A stretch of DNA of 64,000 nt from Synchiropus splendidus (taxonomy: Eukaryota; Chordata; Actinopteri; Syngnathiformes; Callionymidae), in assembly GCF_027744825.2 (NCBI RefSeq), contig NC_071343.1, positions 15,300,866 through 15,364,865 on the forward strand, given 5' to 3'. Positions 1 to 11,597 of this stretch are shown here, piece after piece. Position numbers and translations under genes: made by a program. Position 1 is the first letter of the stretch; the number at the start of each line of letters is the position of its first letter. The notes under the pieces are model-generated. The model saw only the letters and a program-made list of their open reading frames with translations, was not told the DNA's origin and did not search any database.

Positions 1-1499
1 TTTTGTTGGTGCTGACACATTTGAGTTTCATACTTTGGGTGAGCAAATCAAGTTCTGTTGAGCGATAGCTTGTAGCGTTAGGATTAAAGTGGTGCGCAAC
101 ACTTAAATTAAAAATAAAATATTGATTTTTTTAAACAAATCAAAGGAGATTAAAACATTTACACTATATATACACTTCTAAGGCATTAAATATTGTAAAA
201 TGAGTAAAATGTCTCGCCACCTACATGATGTTGCAGGGGTGAGGGTTGACAAACATGAGCTATGATCGCATCTTCCTCTTAGATTTAACTTGGAAAGTAA
301 GGCACATTTTGAAGCCATGGGCTTCGCTCACGGTCCCAAGAAGTGCGCTCCATATGTGGTAACATAAATAAGTGACACAAAACCTGCAGACTGTCCAGCG
401 TGACATGTTAAGGTTGGCCATCACATGACTGTACCCCACCCATTGTCTTTCTTTTACGGATGGTGCTGCTTATGGCGTCTTGAAGCGCCATGGAAAATGG
501 ATGACATGTATCTCAATTCAATGACTAACGGATGCAAAATTCCGCTTGGCAATGGTCAATATTTGATGCTTCAGGGGAAGAAATGCATCCTGAGTTTATT
601 TTACAAGGAAGAACAAGACTAGCTACATCTTTTTCATCGGAACGAAATGCTCTGTCAACTGAACCGCCTGACGAATGTTGTTGACTCACCTGCTTTTGAC
701 GTTCGATTCATGCGTCATAGCCACCATCTTATTCTAATGGTAAACCAATGTTTTATTTATTTATTTTTTTGTCATGATCTTCCTTAGGTTTCTATCACTT
801 TATCTTATCAAAAGTTCATCATGCTTTACCACTTAGTCACACATTACCACTGTCGTAATGAGAATTGTCAGGAAGTGTAGATAGAAGGGGTACAAGAAAA
901 TCTTAGTCGACTCAGATATTGCGGTTCTGCCATATTGCATTGATATTTTTGCAGAAAAATTGCAATACTTCAATGTGTGATATTGATATCCAACAATATT
1001 AATTATTTCTTTCTGTACAACTGTGTTCCTCTGTTGGACTGTGAAATTGAACTGAAAGTGTAACTGAAAGTCATAACTCATATTGTACCACATTATCTGA
1101 TTTTTATTCCTTAAAATAATGGTTCTTGTGAAGCATTACAATATATTGCTCAACATTCAGGAGCGTAATATATTGCAGTGTATCGTGTCACTGAGATCAC
1201 ATGTCGTATCAGGTGACACCTGCCAATTGACAGGCCGAGTCGATGTCTTTCCATTGTGGCCATCTGAATCCACCATATTTGTCACTCTGTGCTTAAAGCA
1301 GCATGGCAGAGCTTTTCTTTTATCACCTTTTCTCGGAAATGTTAAAATGCGATCCAAAAGAGTTGAGCCTGAGTGTCTCTCCACCATGTTTTATTTAGTC
1401 CACACTCTGCCGTGCTGGCCCCGATTACAGTCAGTGTGACATTTCTTGTAGCGTTCCCTCAGTCTTGAATGTCAACTTTCAGGTTAAATTAGCTTAAAG
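1..1499. other. Intergenic DNA, no gene seen
   Basis: AT-rich, apparently unique sequence. The open frames here are short, overlap on both strands and show no domain, splice context or codon pattern that suggests a gene. I recognise no repeat family in this stretch. Confidence 0.5.
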
Positions 1500-2290
1500 A
1501 ACCTGGCACTTTGTATTCACTGGTGGGCAGTGAGTAACCAGCCATAGGAAACGAGTCTCCGGGGACGAGTGGGAGCCAAGGAAATCTCAGAACGGCCTCG
1601 AGTCGCTGGGCTTTTCAGCACAGCTGCCTTCTCGCACCTCCCTGTGAATGGACTTTACGGACGTGGCTGTTGAGCTGCGGTAATTGAGGAAAGTTACTAC
1701 AGTGAAGCGGCTGCAATTCACTGTAAGAGAGTGCCACACTTGAGTTGGTGTTTGTTTAGACTTGGGGCTCATCAGCTCTTTGGGGGGGGGGTTTATTGTC
1801 TCACCGAGGGAAGCAGATTCAATAAAAAACCAGAGCTGTTTGCCCGGAGGGCGAAGAAGAAAGAGGGAAAACGGCCCTTGAGGAATTTTGAATCTCTAAT
1901 GAGGAAATACTCAGAGGAAGGAGTGTTTGCTGGGCGTTATGAATCGCTGAGGGTGTTGTTATTTCCGCCCATTATCTTACTACAAAGCCATTATTCATGA
2001 GGATGTAGCGCTTCATTTTCATAAACGCTGCCGCCGTGATCTCCTGATACCAGCGGCTGCCAAACCTGCTCCGTTTATCACTTGAAGACTTTGACCACCT
2101 CAGCTTCCCCCGACAGCGGAGCGTGCGCGGCACACGGCCGACTATTACACCATGATTTAAAGATTTCATTATGAATATAATTAGAGCGAGTTAACACAGT
2201 TCTGTTATTAATGTTGTTGCGTGGAAGCGTGTGTAACTGCCTGGTGAGGAGGAGAAACAAACGCTTCACCTGACTCTTTGGGATTCATGC
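1500..2290. promoter_or_regulatory. Candidate conserved non-coding block (weak)
   Basis: This block is less AT-rich than its neighbours, contains no repeat I recognise, and is dense in TAAT/ATTA homeodomain-type cores, for example around 2155-2215. Long unique stretches of this texture in fish intergenic DNA are often conserved enhancers. That is an inference from appearance only, since no alignment was possible. Reading frames across it are short and run on both strands, which argues against an exon. Confidence 0.22.
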
Positions 2291-3430
2291 TAATTTAAAG
2301 CCTGGTTTATGGGGCTCGGACCAGAGGCCGTCAGACATCACGCCTCCAGGACCCCCCCCTCCCCTCTCCCCCCTCTCCCCGGTCCTCCCTCTGGCCCTCA
2401 CTTATTAACTTACCCGGCTCCTGTTGACCTCCTGCTGCCTCGGCTTTCCTTCCTTGAATCCGTCCTGACCTGGGCTCGTAAATCTCTCCCTTCTCCGCAT
2501 CACCTCACGACTACACTCATGTCCTTTGTCCTTCCCCGCTATCCCTTCTTTTTTCTCAACGCCTCCCTCTCTTCAATGACCTTTTTTTCTTTGATTCAAT
2601 CTTTAATTTATGACGGACGAGGACATTCGGCGCTGGCTGCCGGCTCGAGTGGGTGTGATTTACTGAGGAGATTGACCATTACATGGCCAGGTTAATTTTC
2701 AAACTGGAGCATTGAAATCTTACCACCCACATTTCATTGAGTATTATAAGTTAAAACTATTGTACTGGACATAGACAAGTTAATAAAGAAAAATAAACCG
2801 AAATCAAACTGGAAGTATTTATTTCCTCTTGAACATTTCTCTGCATGTCTCATGTTTCCTTTAGGATCTATTTTATGTTTTCTTTATTATCTCCACGAAG
2901 GTGGTTTTGTTTTCAACACCATTGGTTTGTTTGTCCGTCTGTGTTCAAAGTATCATATGTTGACAATTTCAGTAACAATTTTAAAATCCGGATCCAGGAA
3001 CTTTGAAATTGATTTTTTCTTTTCTAGTTTTATTTGATCTATTTTATTTAATCTATTTTTTTTTTTACTGTTAATTTCCCAATTGTTCCTCCAATAACAT
3101 GCCATTCATTTCACTCCCGTTGTATCATATTTATTTAAGGTTTGAAGGAAACTAAAGCAGCAATGTAGTGTTAATAATCTATAATTTAATGTACTTACAT
3201 TATTACAATTGAAATAATGTGTTATTAAATGAAATGGCATATTAATTAAGAGAATGAATATTCAATAACTTAAAATATATTTTTGGCAGTTAGTGGATCT
3301 TCTCAAATCATATCCATAATTGAATAAATAACTGTTGCTCATATATGTAGCACTTTGTCGCAGATGAAGTGTTGTTACATCTCATTCTATAATAGAAAAC
3401 AATATTAAATACTGTAATAATATTGTTACA
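2291..3430. other. Intergenic DNA: pyrimidine-rich tract, then AT-rich DNA
   Basis: Positions 2345-2600 are strongly C/T-rich on the + strand, with runs of C and CCT. From about 2700 the sequence becomes very AT-rich with many TTAAT and TTATT words. No gene or clear transposon end is visible. Confidence 0.5.
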
Positions 3431-3436
3431 TATTTA

Positions 3437-3473
3437 TAATAATAACAATAATAATAATAATAATAATAATAAG
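3437..3473 (+). repeat. (TAA)n microsatellite
   Basis: An imperfect ATA/TAA run of about a dozen units, followed directly by a short GAA-rich tract at 3474-3500. Confidence 0.9.
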
Positions 3474-3511
3474 TGGAAGAAGAAGAAGAAAAAGAAAAAA
3501 AGTTTACGTAA

Positions 3512-3905
3512 TTCTGGGTCTTGTCGCGTGAGGGGCTCAGGGAGTTAGAGATTGTCAACAAATCATTTGACCAGTGGAGCATCGCAACCGCTCTGCCACA
3601 CTGTTGTGAGTAAAAGAGAGCTGAGCCACAAGGCAAAGCTCTCCTTTTACCAATCAATCTTCGTCCCGACCATCGCTTTGAGATTGATCATGAGCTTTGA
3701 GTCATGACGGAAAGCATGAGATCTCAGATACAAGCAGCTGAAATGAGTTTCCTTTGACAGTTAGAGAGATGGGGTTCTGTCACGAGGGAGAGACTCAGAG
3801 TAGAGCTGCTGCTTCTACGCACTGGGTGGAGCCAGATGAGGTGGTTTGGGCATCTTATGAGGATGTCCCCGAGGAGGCTCCCTCTGGAGGTGTTTTAAGG
3901 AACGG
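3512..3905 (+). mobile_element. Rex3-like (RTE clade) non-LTR retrotransposon fragment, broken
   Basis: The stretch reads like the C-terminal part of a teleost Rex3 reverse transcriptase plus the region just after it. Landmarks are GGGTCTTGTC at about 3516, GAGAGCTGAGCCACAAGGC at about 3617, the CATGAGCTTTGAGTCATGAC segment near 3690, and GAGCCAGATGAGGTGG around 3829. Stops and indels break the frame, so it is a dead copy. It stops abruptly where another element begins near 3922. The family assignment is from memory and was not searched. Confidence 0.65.
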
Positions 3906-3921
3906 CCATCTTTGAGAGATG

Positions 3922-4121
3922 CCAATAACATCCGACTTACGACCGGGATCGGTTCCGTCAGATTCGACGTAAGTGGAATGCCATTCCAAATAGCCGACGC
4001 ATGGGTTATATGTACTACTGTAGTGGTAGATCGCTGTGTGAGAGTGCTTAAAAAAAAGATCTGCTGGCTGTGGTACGGGTGGACATAAGTCGAGCAGGTC
4101 GTAAGTAGAATGTTACTTGTA
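3922..4121. mobile_element. Short inverted-repeat DNA element, copy 1
   Basis: The left end carries AACATCCGACTTACGACC and the right end carries the near reverse complement GGTCGTAAGTAGAATGTTAC. A longer relative with the same ends lies at 37178-37493, and this copy looks like a version with part of the interior removed. No transposase is encoded, so it would be a MITE-like non-autonomous element. It abuts the broken Rex3 fragment. Confidence 0.6.
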
Positions 4122-4179
4122 TATGTCTTCACGCTATGTTTTAAAATATTAACTCTAACTATATACAGTTATAGTTAGA

Positions 4180-4180
<1 letters not shown>

Positions 4181-4233
<53 letters not shown>
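4181..4233 (+). repeat. (TA)n microsatellite
   Basis: An uninterrupted TA dinucleotide run of roughly 26 units. Confidence 0.95.
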
Positions 4234-4235
<2 letters not shown>

Positions 4236-5919
4236 ATACTATCACAGGTTTTCAGTTACTGTGTCATGAAGGAATGTATGTGTGTGTCTTTTTTTTTTCT
4301 CTTTTTTTTCACCCTGGGGATCTCCATTTATAAAAACACAGATTGTTCCAGCTGCATTTCTTGGCAAAACAAATGTCACAGACTGTTTGAAGTACTTGTG
4401 ATAAATCTCAAGAGGTTTTTGGGTTAGTCTGATTTCACAGTGATTTGAGGCCAGAATGAGTACAAGTGCAAAATACTGCCTGGGATTTCAACTTGAGCGG
4501 GACACATTTGCATCCACTCTAAAAAACAAAAACACGAAAGCATCAGATTGAGTTGTTTTTTTTTCTGACTGATCCAGTTTGCTTGTCCTGAATTACTTTT
4601 ATATTCTGTGGAAATAATGAAAAGTTCCAGCAGAATATGAGTAGTACATTAATATTATAATAGAGTTATTGTTGGTCATATGTACATTTGCTTTTGCGAT
4701 AATGTTGCTCAGTCGGGAAAAGACTTATATATATATATACTATTATCATGAGGAGTATGTTGCAGCTGAAGTTAATAATTACTGTGATGTACCATATGTC
4801 GCGCGTGGGTGACCTTTGTTAAGTTGCTCTCGCAACTGATGTTGTTTTAAATAAAGAATGATGTTTCGATTGTACTTAATGTCCCATTTAATGATTAAAG
4901 TGCCTGTTGTCTGATTTGAATATTTCAAGAACAACACAAAAAACCTGCGTAATAATTTACTCGCCGTTGCTGTAAATGTCTGGTGAAGCCAGCGTCACCA
5001 TAGCAACATAGTTAGGTGCTAAACAAAGGGAGCAATCAGCCCAGTAGGATTTCACGAACCCAGACAAGCACCGACCTTTTGAAGTCTCCACTGTCTAATC
5101 AATAATGGATCTCAAGGTCCTTCTCGGTCGCTGCCAACGCGAATCGGAATGAAGATGTTGGGTGAAAATGGCTCGGCACATTTGGGGTCTCTGAAATGTT
5201 GAGCACTAACGGAGCAGCTGAATGTCTTCTGTGGTTCTACTCCACGCCAAGATCACTGGTTTGCTTTGGGTCATGGAGGAACCTGGACACTGAGATACAA
5301 ACGGTTTGCCTACTGGTCGATCTACTAAAACTTGTTTGAGATGTGGATCTTATTTCTTCACTGACCATTGTTCACTGACCAACCACAGGAATACTAGAAG
5401 TGCTTCAACTTCTAGCCCAAAACATCCCTACAGACCATACATTCTGGAGGCCAAATAGTTGTCCTTCCTCACGTGGCCTCAGCTACCGAGCAAAGTATTC
5501 CCTCTTTTCTCATGAGATGGAACCTGGGATTCAGATCACAAGTTGCTCGACTAGAAAAAAACCCATGGCATTCTTTGTTAGGAATAAATCGTGAAAACAC
5601 AATCACACGTTGAAGGCCTCACTGTTTAGCTTCAAAATATTTTATCTCCTGCACTTCCAACCTCCGGACACACGAGGCAGTCTGGTTTGCTTTTGGTAGC
5701 ACGGTAGTCCACTTGGTAGGCTGTTGAATGGCAATGCCTGACGCAATTGGTTTTCAATTCCATTCAGCTGTAGGCCACATTAAAAATCATTAAGGGCCAT
5801 TAGAATTTGACTTTGGAAGACCAGAGCAGAATTTTGGATTTTTAAACTTTGAATTGTCTTTACTTGGCTTTTAAGTGATTGAAAATAATGCATTCTTACT
5901 CCATGTCTTTCATCCTGTC
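4234..5919. other. Intergenic DNA, no gene seen
   Basis: Mixed unique sequence. A short TA run lies near 4727-4739 and poly-T tracts near 4290-4310. I see no supported exon or repeat boundary. Confidence 0.45.
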
Positions 5920-6110
5920 TTTTGGTCAGCAGGACTTTCCCAGCTGTGTTTTTGGGAAGACTCCAGGTGAAAACTGTTGTTCACAAATCCAGATTTGCCT
6001 CAAGGTGGGACTCAGAAGCTTCAGCATCCACCACCACCTCGTGACCCTGCTTCTCTAGCTCCTTGGATAAAACGGCGGCAGCCTGTGTGTCAGAAGGTTG
6101 CTGGTTTGGC
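5920..6110 (+). mobile_element. Possible SINE-like repeat fragment
   Basis: The segment around 6062-6110 contains a dispersed-repeat-like stretch ending in AAGGTTGCTGGTTTGG. It resembles the B box of a tRNA-derived promoter (GGTTCGANTCC) with changes. No poly-A tail or target-site duplication could be defined, so this call is weak. Confidence 0.3.
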
Positions 6111-6559
6111 ATACGTCTCTTGTGCATGTATTTTAAAAATTCATACGTTTTACCGTGATCCTCCTCAAAATATCAAGTGGCCTAGATAGAAATGTGTGCA
6201 CCATTTATTTTACTTACATATTTTTCTACGTGGCTCATCCCCGGTCTGTGTGTGTGAGACTGCAGTGTCTCATCTTCCCTCCACTGAATTAAACAGCGAT
6301 CACGACGATCATAGGTGAAACACATGCCATACGTTTAGTTTAGGGAATGACAAAGTGAAACGTGGAACTAAGTCATGTTAAATCGTGTTGATCGTGGATC
6401 TGATGAGGGTCCAGGTCTTAGGACCGCCATGGAGCACGTGCGGCGAGGTTTATTGTTTATGTTTCAAAGATAAAGTCAAAGTCTTTGAACAACATTTTGA
6501 CATTTCACCGGAAAAACTTTCTTTTTTATCTTATTTCCTGTATATACGATCATCTCAAC

Positions 6560-6672
6560 AGCAACTTGACCAAAACCGCAGCCAGTTCGGCGGCTCATTT
6601 GTTGAAGAGCCGCATGAAACTGGGGAAAGAGCTGCATGTGGCTCGGGAGCCGTGGGTTGGGCAGGCCTGACC
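6560..6672 (-). mobile_element. hAT-like DNA transposon end
   Basis: On the minus strand this reads inward from CAGGCCTGCCCAACC through a segment rich in GAGCC and GCGGCTC words. That is the texture of common vertebrate hAT/Charlie-type ends (a CAGGGGTGCCCAAAC-like start). Only one end is evident, so it is a remnant. Confidence 0.45.
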
Positions 6673-6869
6673 TGCAATATCATCTGTTCTGCTCAGCAGC
6701 GATACTGAAATATAAGAAGGTCAGAAGAGCACTGACAACCGTGTGTGTTCAGAAGCTGAAAAATACAGTCATTTTCTGAAGCTTATTCTCTCAGTGGAGC
6801 CTCGACGTATTGAAGCGTCACGAAAAACCTCTCACACTTCAATATTTACAGACACCAGACAGGAGAAAA

Positions 6870-6945
6870 GACACCAAGAGATGGGGAGTCGAACCCGCAA
6901 CCCTAGCGACACTGCCGTGAGCCCTAATGACCACTGAAGAATGGT
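6870..6945 (-). mobile_element. tRNA-derived SINE-like segment
   Basis: On the minus strand the sequence contains GGTTGCGGGTTCGACTCCCC. This is a good pol III B box in tRNA T-arm context, and an upstream GGGCTCACGGCAGTG-like stretch sits where the A box would be. There is no cloverleaf with an intact acceptor stem, so it looks like a SINE head and not a working tRNA gene. Confidence 0.45.
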
Positions 6946-8189
6946 GATGGTCGGTGAGAGGTCCAGTTATAGCAGCAACACTTCTGGTCTACAACCTGTC
7001 CCTGCTGTTTTTAACCAGAACTTTACGAGCACAGAGGCCCGACCGGTTTGGAGCCCCGAGGTCACAAGGAATGTAATTGAGGGTCTCGCTTTTTCTAAGG
7101 ATAGCTCTGGGCTTCCTGCTCTCTCTGCTCCCTGGAGTCCTAATTTCACTTTTTGAAGTGAACTTGACAAAGACCGGGAGGTGGAGGGGGAGCTGTTGAG
7201 GGGGCTGTTAACAGATGATTTTACTTTTAGAATTCCAGAGGTAGACAAGGCACGGTGATAAACTGTAAAGCAAGGGTGTAATAATCATCAAATAAAGATG
7301 CTAATGAAGAGGGCACCAATGTTTATGATCCTGAATGAATCGATCAGCTCTTAAAAGCTGCTGGATCAGTACCGGGTGAATCCATACATCAGCCAGCCCG
7401 CGTTCTTCGAGGAACTATTCCCATTTCCATGACTCAGCACTCGCACAACTGACCTAGATAACAGTGAGCCCTAGAGAACGCTCTTATGAGCCGAAGAAGA
7501 ACTGGGTCTGAGGAGTCATCTCTTCAGGCCAGACGGCTTTTTGATGTGTCAGCTGAAAGACCAGCAGCTGGTAAAGAACTTCGGCTGATTCGGACAATAG
7601 ACACTCACTTGTATGATGCGGACGTGATAGGCAGCAATAGAAGGATTGAATTGTTAGTGTCAGTACGGTGGGATAGAGGTCTGTGATGCAGCCTCACAGC
7701 TGAATCTAGAGGCTTATTAATGACTCTAAATGGTCTGCAGGTGTGACTGTTTGTGTTTCTGTGTTTACTCTCGTGACCTTTCCACAGCTCTCGCCCAACT
7801 CAAAACATAAGCAAAAGAAACTGTGTGAATAGTGTGAAGTCTCTGATATTTCCACCCATTTCCAAACCTCTCTTTGTTGGCTGTTTTGCTACAAATATTA
7901 TATATTTAAGACCAGCAGAACACATTTGAAACACATAGAGTAGGTTCTCAAGTCACTAAGGACCTTATGGCAAATATTTATACCCCGCGCAGGTCTCTTG
8001 AATAACTTCCAAGATATCGGAGGTAGTTTGCTTGAGCGTCTGATCCAAAATCAACACCTAGAGTTGACATTATACCTCAATATAACACGGCCAATGTGTC
8101 CATCCACTTGTTTCATAGAAGGCCTTCCAGAGCTTTTTGCAACGTTTTCCTGTATTTGGATCAATTGAGGCTCATAATGGAGGTCATTT
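6946..8189. other. Intergenic DNA, no gene seen
   Basis: Unique-looking sequence with short spurious frames on both strands. The segment around 7690-7800 has a conserved-looking texture, but nothing specific can be named. Confidence 0.4.
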
Positions 8190-8645
8190 CCCACCAGGGG
8201 TTGCCACCGCAAGGCCGCTATGTAAACCGAGCTTGATCATCCTCCCTGGTGTGTGACCACCTGTTCCCTTCATGTCCTCTTTGATCACCTTTGGTTGTCT
8301 TGCTCCTCTGCTTCTTTCTTCTACCTCCATTGCTGACATTCTTCATCCTACATGTCCTCTGTCTCCACATGTCCAAATAATCCAGCCTTGCTATCTTAAG
8401 CACCAAACATCTCCACAGGACCTGTCCTTCTCTGACACTTACTTCATATCGTGTCCTTCCAAGTCGATCCCAATGAGATGAAGTCAACTCCCTCATCCAG
8501 CTCTGCTTCCTGTCTTTGGGTCAGAGCTGCTGTCCCTGAACCAAACATCATAGCAGGTCTCACGACTACGCACTTCTATAGAGCTTGCCCCTTGCACGTC
8601 GTCCCCACCTGCCTGCACTCTCCTCTTCACCTCCCTTGGTCACCT
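8190..8645 (-). mobile_element. Degenerate LINE 3' coding fragment
   Basis: Read on the minus strand, this contains TTTGGTTCAGGGACAGCAGC, a run similar to CTGACCCAAAGACAGGAAGC, then GAAGGACAGGTCCTGTGGAGA and TATTTGGACATGTGGAGAC. These match the remembered end of a fish LINE reverse-transcriptase ORF, the region after the RT domain that precedes the TGGTTTGGACATGT motif. Stops and frameshifts interrupt it. I cannot fix the clade (L2, RTE or other) from this piece. Confidence 0.55.
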
Positions 8646-8779
8646 GATGCTCAACTTGGCTCCGCAGGACCCTTCATGTGGTGGCCACGGACCATAAACT
8701 CAAGAGCTCTTTACCTGAAAACATCACTTACACTGAAGTTAAAAGCCTCCCTTCATCAAAGGATTCCTCTTCAGATATT

Positions 8780-9330
8780 CAATGTGAGTTGTTTATATTG
8801 ATTTGGGATGCATTCTGAGGCTGTGAAGTCGGTATTGCAGCTTTAATATTCATGTCCAACAGAGCTTATTTTGGGATGCTAATTCACCACTTAGATATCT
8901 GAAGACATGAAAGGAAGCTAATGGTGGTGTAAGTTATTCAGACAGCGGAGGAATTAAACATCAGCGGTGATCACAGATGACCTTAATCTCACATCTGCTG
9001 CCGCTCTGTTCCACTGATGTCCTATAAAAGAATAAGATCTTTCATCTTACATGTTCTGATGGCAGGAACATGCTTTGAGAGCTGACATGCTCTTGGAAGA
9101 CAACAGCTGATGGCTCCCGGTCTATTTTAGCTCTTCTCGGAGATGTGATCATTCAGGCTTCCTGACAACCGGAGGTCAAAACGTCAGTAACCCGCATTAC
9201 TGCCTCACAGGCTGCCGTCCACTCACATCTCCTTCTTACCACCAGGTGAATCTGAGAATAAGCAGATTGATACTGAGAGGCGGAGTCAGCGTTTTTAGTC
9301 GGTGATCTGTCGGTTGAAATTACTTTTACC
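8780..9330. promoter_or_regulatory. Candidate conserved non-coding block (weak)
   Basis: A non-repetitive block with words such as GCAGCTTTAATATTCATG and GATGCTAATTCACC, short TAAT/ATTA cores and no open frame of note. It resembles an enhancer-type conserved element in texture only. No cross-species comparison was available. Confidence 0.2.
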
Positions 9331-9599
9331 ATTAGCTTTTCCAGGACAATCACCATAATGTATGAATGGGTTGGCACCGTTGGCCACCATCATGGAAAAA
9401 AAAGCCTCTCGAGCTAATCCACCAGCCTGTTGGCAGGAGCACCGCCATGCCATTAAAGTGGGTTTGTTTTTTTCCACCAGAGTGACTCAACTACTGGATA
9501 CATGCTACAGAAGCTCATGCCACATTTTTTTTTTATTTTTTATTTAGTCAGTCTCACAAGATCTTTTAAAAGTGTCTCATTTTGGATCTCTTAAGGCAC

Positions 9600-9960
9600 A
9601 CCCAACAAACTCAAGGCTCGTGGGCCAAATCTGGCCCATAGTCATTTTATATGGCCTATGAAATGTTGGCTGAAAAGCAAATTCAATGGCACTTTTAAAT
9701 TGATTTCACCTCCAATGCATGACCGACAAAGTCTCAGGCTCTTTTCCATCCTGGAGAAATCTCACCCGAGACTAAACACAGAGATAACTGGGCTGAAATT
9801 AGACTGATATCACGCTGTGTTTGGGCTTTTACTTCCTGTCAAAGGAGTTTGAGCTGCCGAATAAACATAAACTTAGTTTGACCCGCAGCTTTTAAATTTT
9901 TGGCTATTGTGTTCGACACGCTTGCCTCGGGGTATCTGCCTTAAAATCAGCTGCATTAAA
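9600..9960. mobile_element. hAT-like remnant
   Basis: Positions 9605-9665 contain CAAACTCAAGGCTCGTGGGC and then a stretch like CAAATCTGGCCC. This is a common signature just inside hAT-type inverted repeats in fish. The rest is degraded and the other end was not found, so the right boundary is approximate. Confidence 0.4.
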
Positions 9961-10547
9961 GACATTTTAAAACACAACAATCTGAAGATGACGTTGTGTA
10001 TGGACGTGTTGTTTCTTCTCTGCTGCCTTTAATTTGAAACAACTTGAGGAGCTTATACGGCTGCTCAAGGAAGTTCCTTGAATTCCTGCATAAAGTACGG
10101 CAACCAAAACAGTCCTGGAGACAAAAGCCAGTGTGTTTTACTGTAGTTGGGCAAACGTACGGGTGAAAGGTGAGAATTCCTACTTTTCTCACGTTTATCT
10201 CAGCTTTTTCAACAAAATATAATTCAGTTGTTGTAATAAAAAATACATTTTTTTTCTTGTATTTCTCTTGATTTCATTTGGTGGCGAAAGTTGCATAACA
10301 AATCCACGGTAGTTTCAAGACAAGGTTCTATCAAAGTGTTGCTGCGATTCAGTACTTTTTGTGAGCCCGTCCCAGCTCCACAGGTTTGGAGGCAGGGCAA
10401 ACCCTAGACTGGTCTGGTTTGACACACTCACATCACATGGACAATTACAGTTGGTTTTGGTCACTGTACACATGGGAGCGGGGCTGTGGGGGGAGAGTAC
10501 ACATATGCATGTATGATATGAGTTCTGACTTTCAAAGTTGAGTTGTG
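9961..10547. other. Intergenic DNA, no gene seen
   Basis: No supported exon or repeat. A minor T-rich tract lies near 10247-10260. Confidence 0.4.
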
Positions 10548-10810
10548 GCAGCATGGTAGCAGAGGCGCTGCTGCAGCCTCACAGCAAGATCCCCACTATA
10601 TTTCTAGCTTGAGGCTACCCGGGGTTGGGGGCGAAGTGGGGTCCTTTCTGCATGAAACTTTTATGAGTTTCCCGTGGTTTGCTCCCACAAAATGTACAGA
10701 GGTTAATGTGTCCTGTCGAAGACTGACAGCCTGTCCTCCGCCATATAACCACCATTCTTTTGCTTGTTCAGTGGCATATCCCGCTCTGCTACCCTTCCAC
10801 TATCATTTGA
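10548..10810 (+). mobile_element. tRNA/L2-tailed fish repeat, plus orientation
   Basis: The sequence follows the common teleost repeat that starts with a tRNA-like GGCAGCATGGTAGCAG head. It continues through GCCTCACAGCAAGA, a diverged ACCCGGGGTTGGGG, GTCCTTTCTGCATG and CCGTGGTTTGCTCCCACA. The same family occurs in reverse at 30545-30885. It is heavily mutated and the 3' part is uncertain. Confidence 0.55.
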
Positions 10811-11123
10811 TCCTTTGAGGCACACGACGAAGAGCAAGAATATAAGTGACACTAATAACATCATTGATGAAATCTGGAAATATTCAGTCAATATTAAACA
10901 GCTGTGGTCTACTAATCCCATGGGTGGGAATAAACGCACCACATTTTGGTGACTGAGTGAGTGAGTTTGTGGTGCTCAACGGGCTCAAAAGTCCTTGTGG
11001 GATTTGACTCATGACTTAATTTCCCCTTCTCTAAATCCTACTGTCATTAGAAGTGAGAGAGTTTACATACTTAACACGGTGGAGGGATGAGGTCAATCCA
11101 GCCATGATTCCTAAATTGAACTT

Positions 11124-11126
<3 letters not shown>
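10811..11126. other. Sequence upstream of the microsatellite, no gene seen
   Basis: Unremarkable unique sequence between the repeat remnant and the TG microsatellite. It may include distal promoter sequence of the downstream gene, but no specific site can be named. Confidence 0.4.
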
Positions 11127-11220
<94 letters not shown>

Positions 11221-11232
11221 TGTGTGTGAGTG
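11127..11232 (+). repeat. (TG)n microsatellite upstream of the mxra5 first exon
   Basis: A run of about 50 TG units with a few GA interruptions at its 3' end. It lies about 160 bp before the presumed first exon, so length changes here could affect promoter spacing or Z-DNA formation. That effect is inference. Confidence 0.95.
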
Positions 11233-11394
11233 TTTGCCACCTCCAGAAAGCTCCTCCTCAGACGGACCCCTCTTGTCTGAGCGTCACTGGAAGTTCACTT
11301 GGGTCCTTCCCCAAAACTCCCAACACACACTCACGCACTGACCTGCTCGTACACACATTCTCCCCCAACACACACACACGCACACAGTGGCGGA

Positions 11395-11597
11395 GCGCGC
11401 ACTGCGCGTCTTCATCACTTGAATGAAACGATTGAAAGTTTTGGATCGCAGTGTTTTGTCACGGACACAACTTAAATGTGGGACTTCGTCAAACACGGAG
11501 AAAAGGCGTGAATAATGACTTCTACAAATCGTCGGACCGATCAAAGCGCGAATTATTCCGTGAAATGACTCCGCGCTCTTCAGCAAAGTGATTCAAG
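11395..11597 (+). other. mxra5: Probable non-coding first exon of mxra5
   Basis: A stretch with more CpG than its surroundings ends at a good splice donor, CAAG|GTAGGT (exon end 11597). The coding exon that follows has a splice acceptor at 13033, 39 nt before the ATG, so at least one upstream exon must supply the 5' UTR. This is the best candidate in reach. No TATA box is obvious and the transcription start is unknown, so the left boundary is only a guess. Confidence 0.45.

Noticed and set aside
6870..6945. Possible tRNA gene on the minus strand
   Set aside because: There is a good B box but no intact acceptor stem or anticodon arm, so it fits a SINE head better.
11031..11240. Open frames of pure Thr-His or Cys-Val repeats
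   Set aside because: They are translations of the TG microsatellite.
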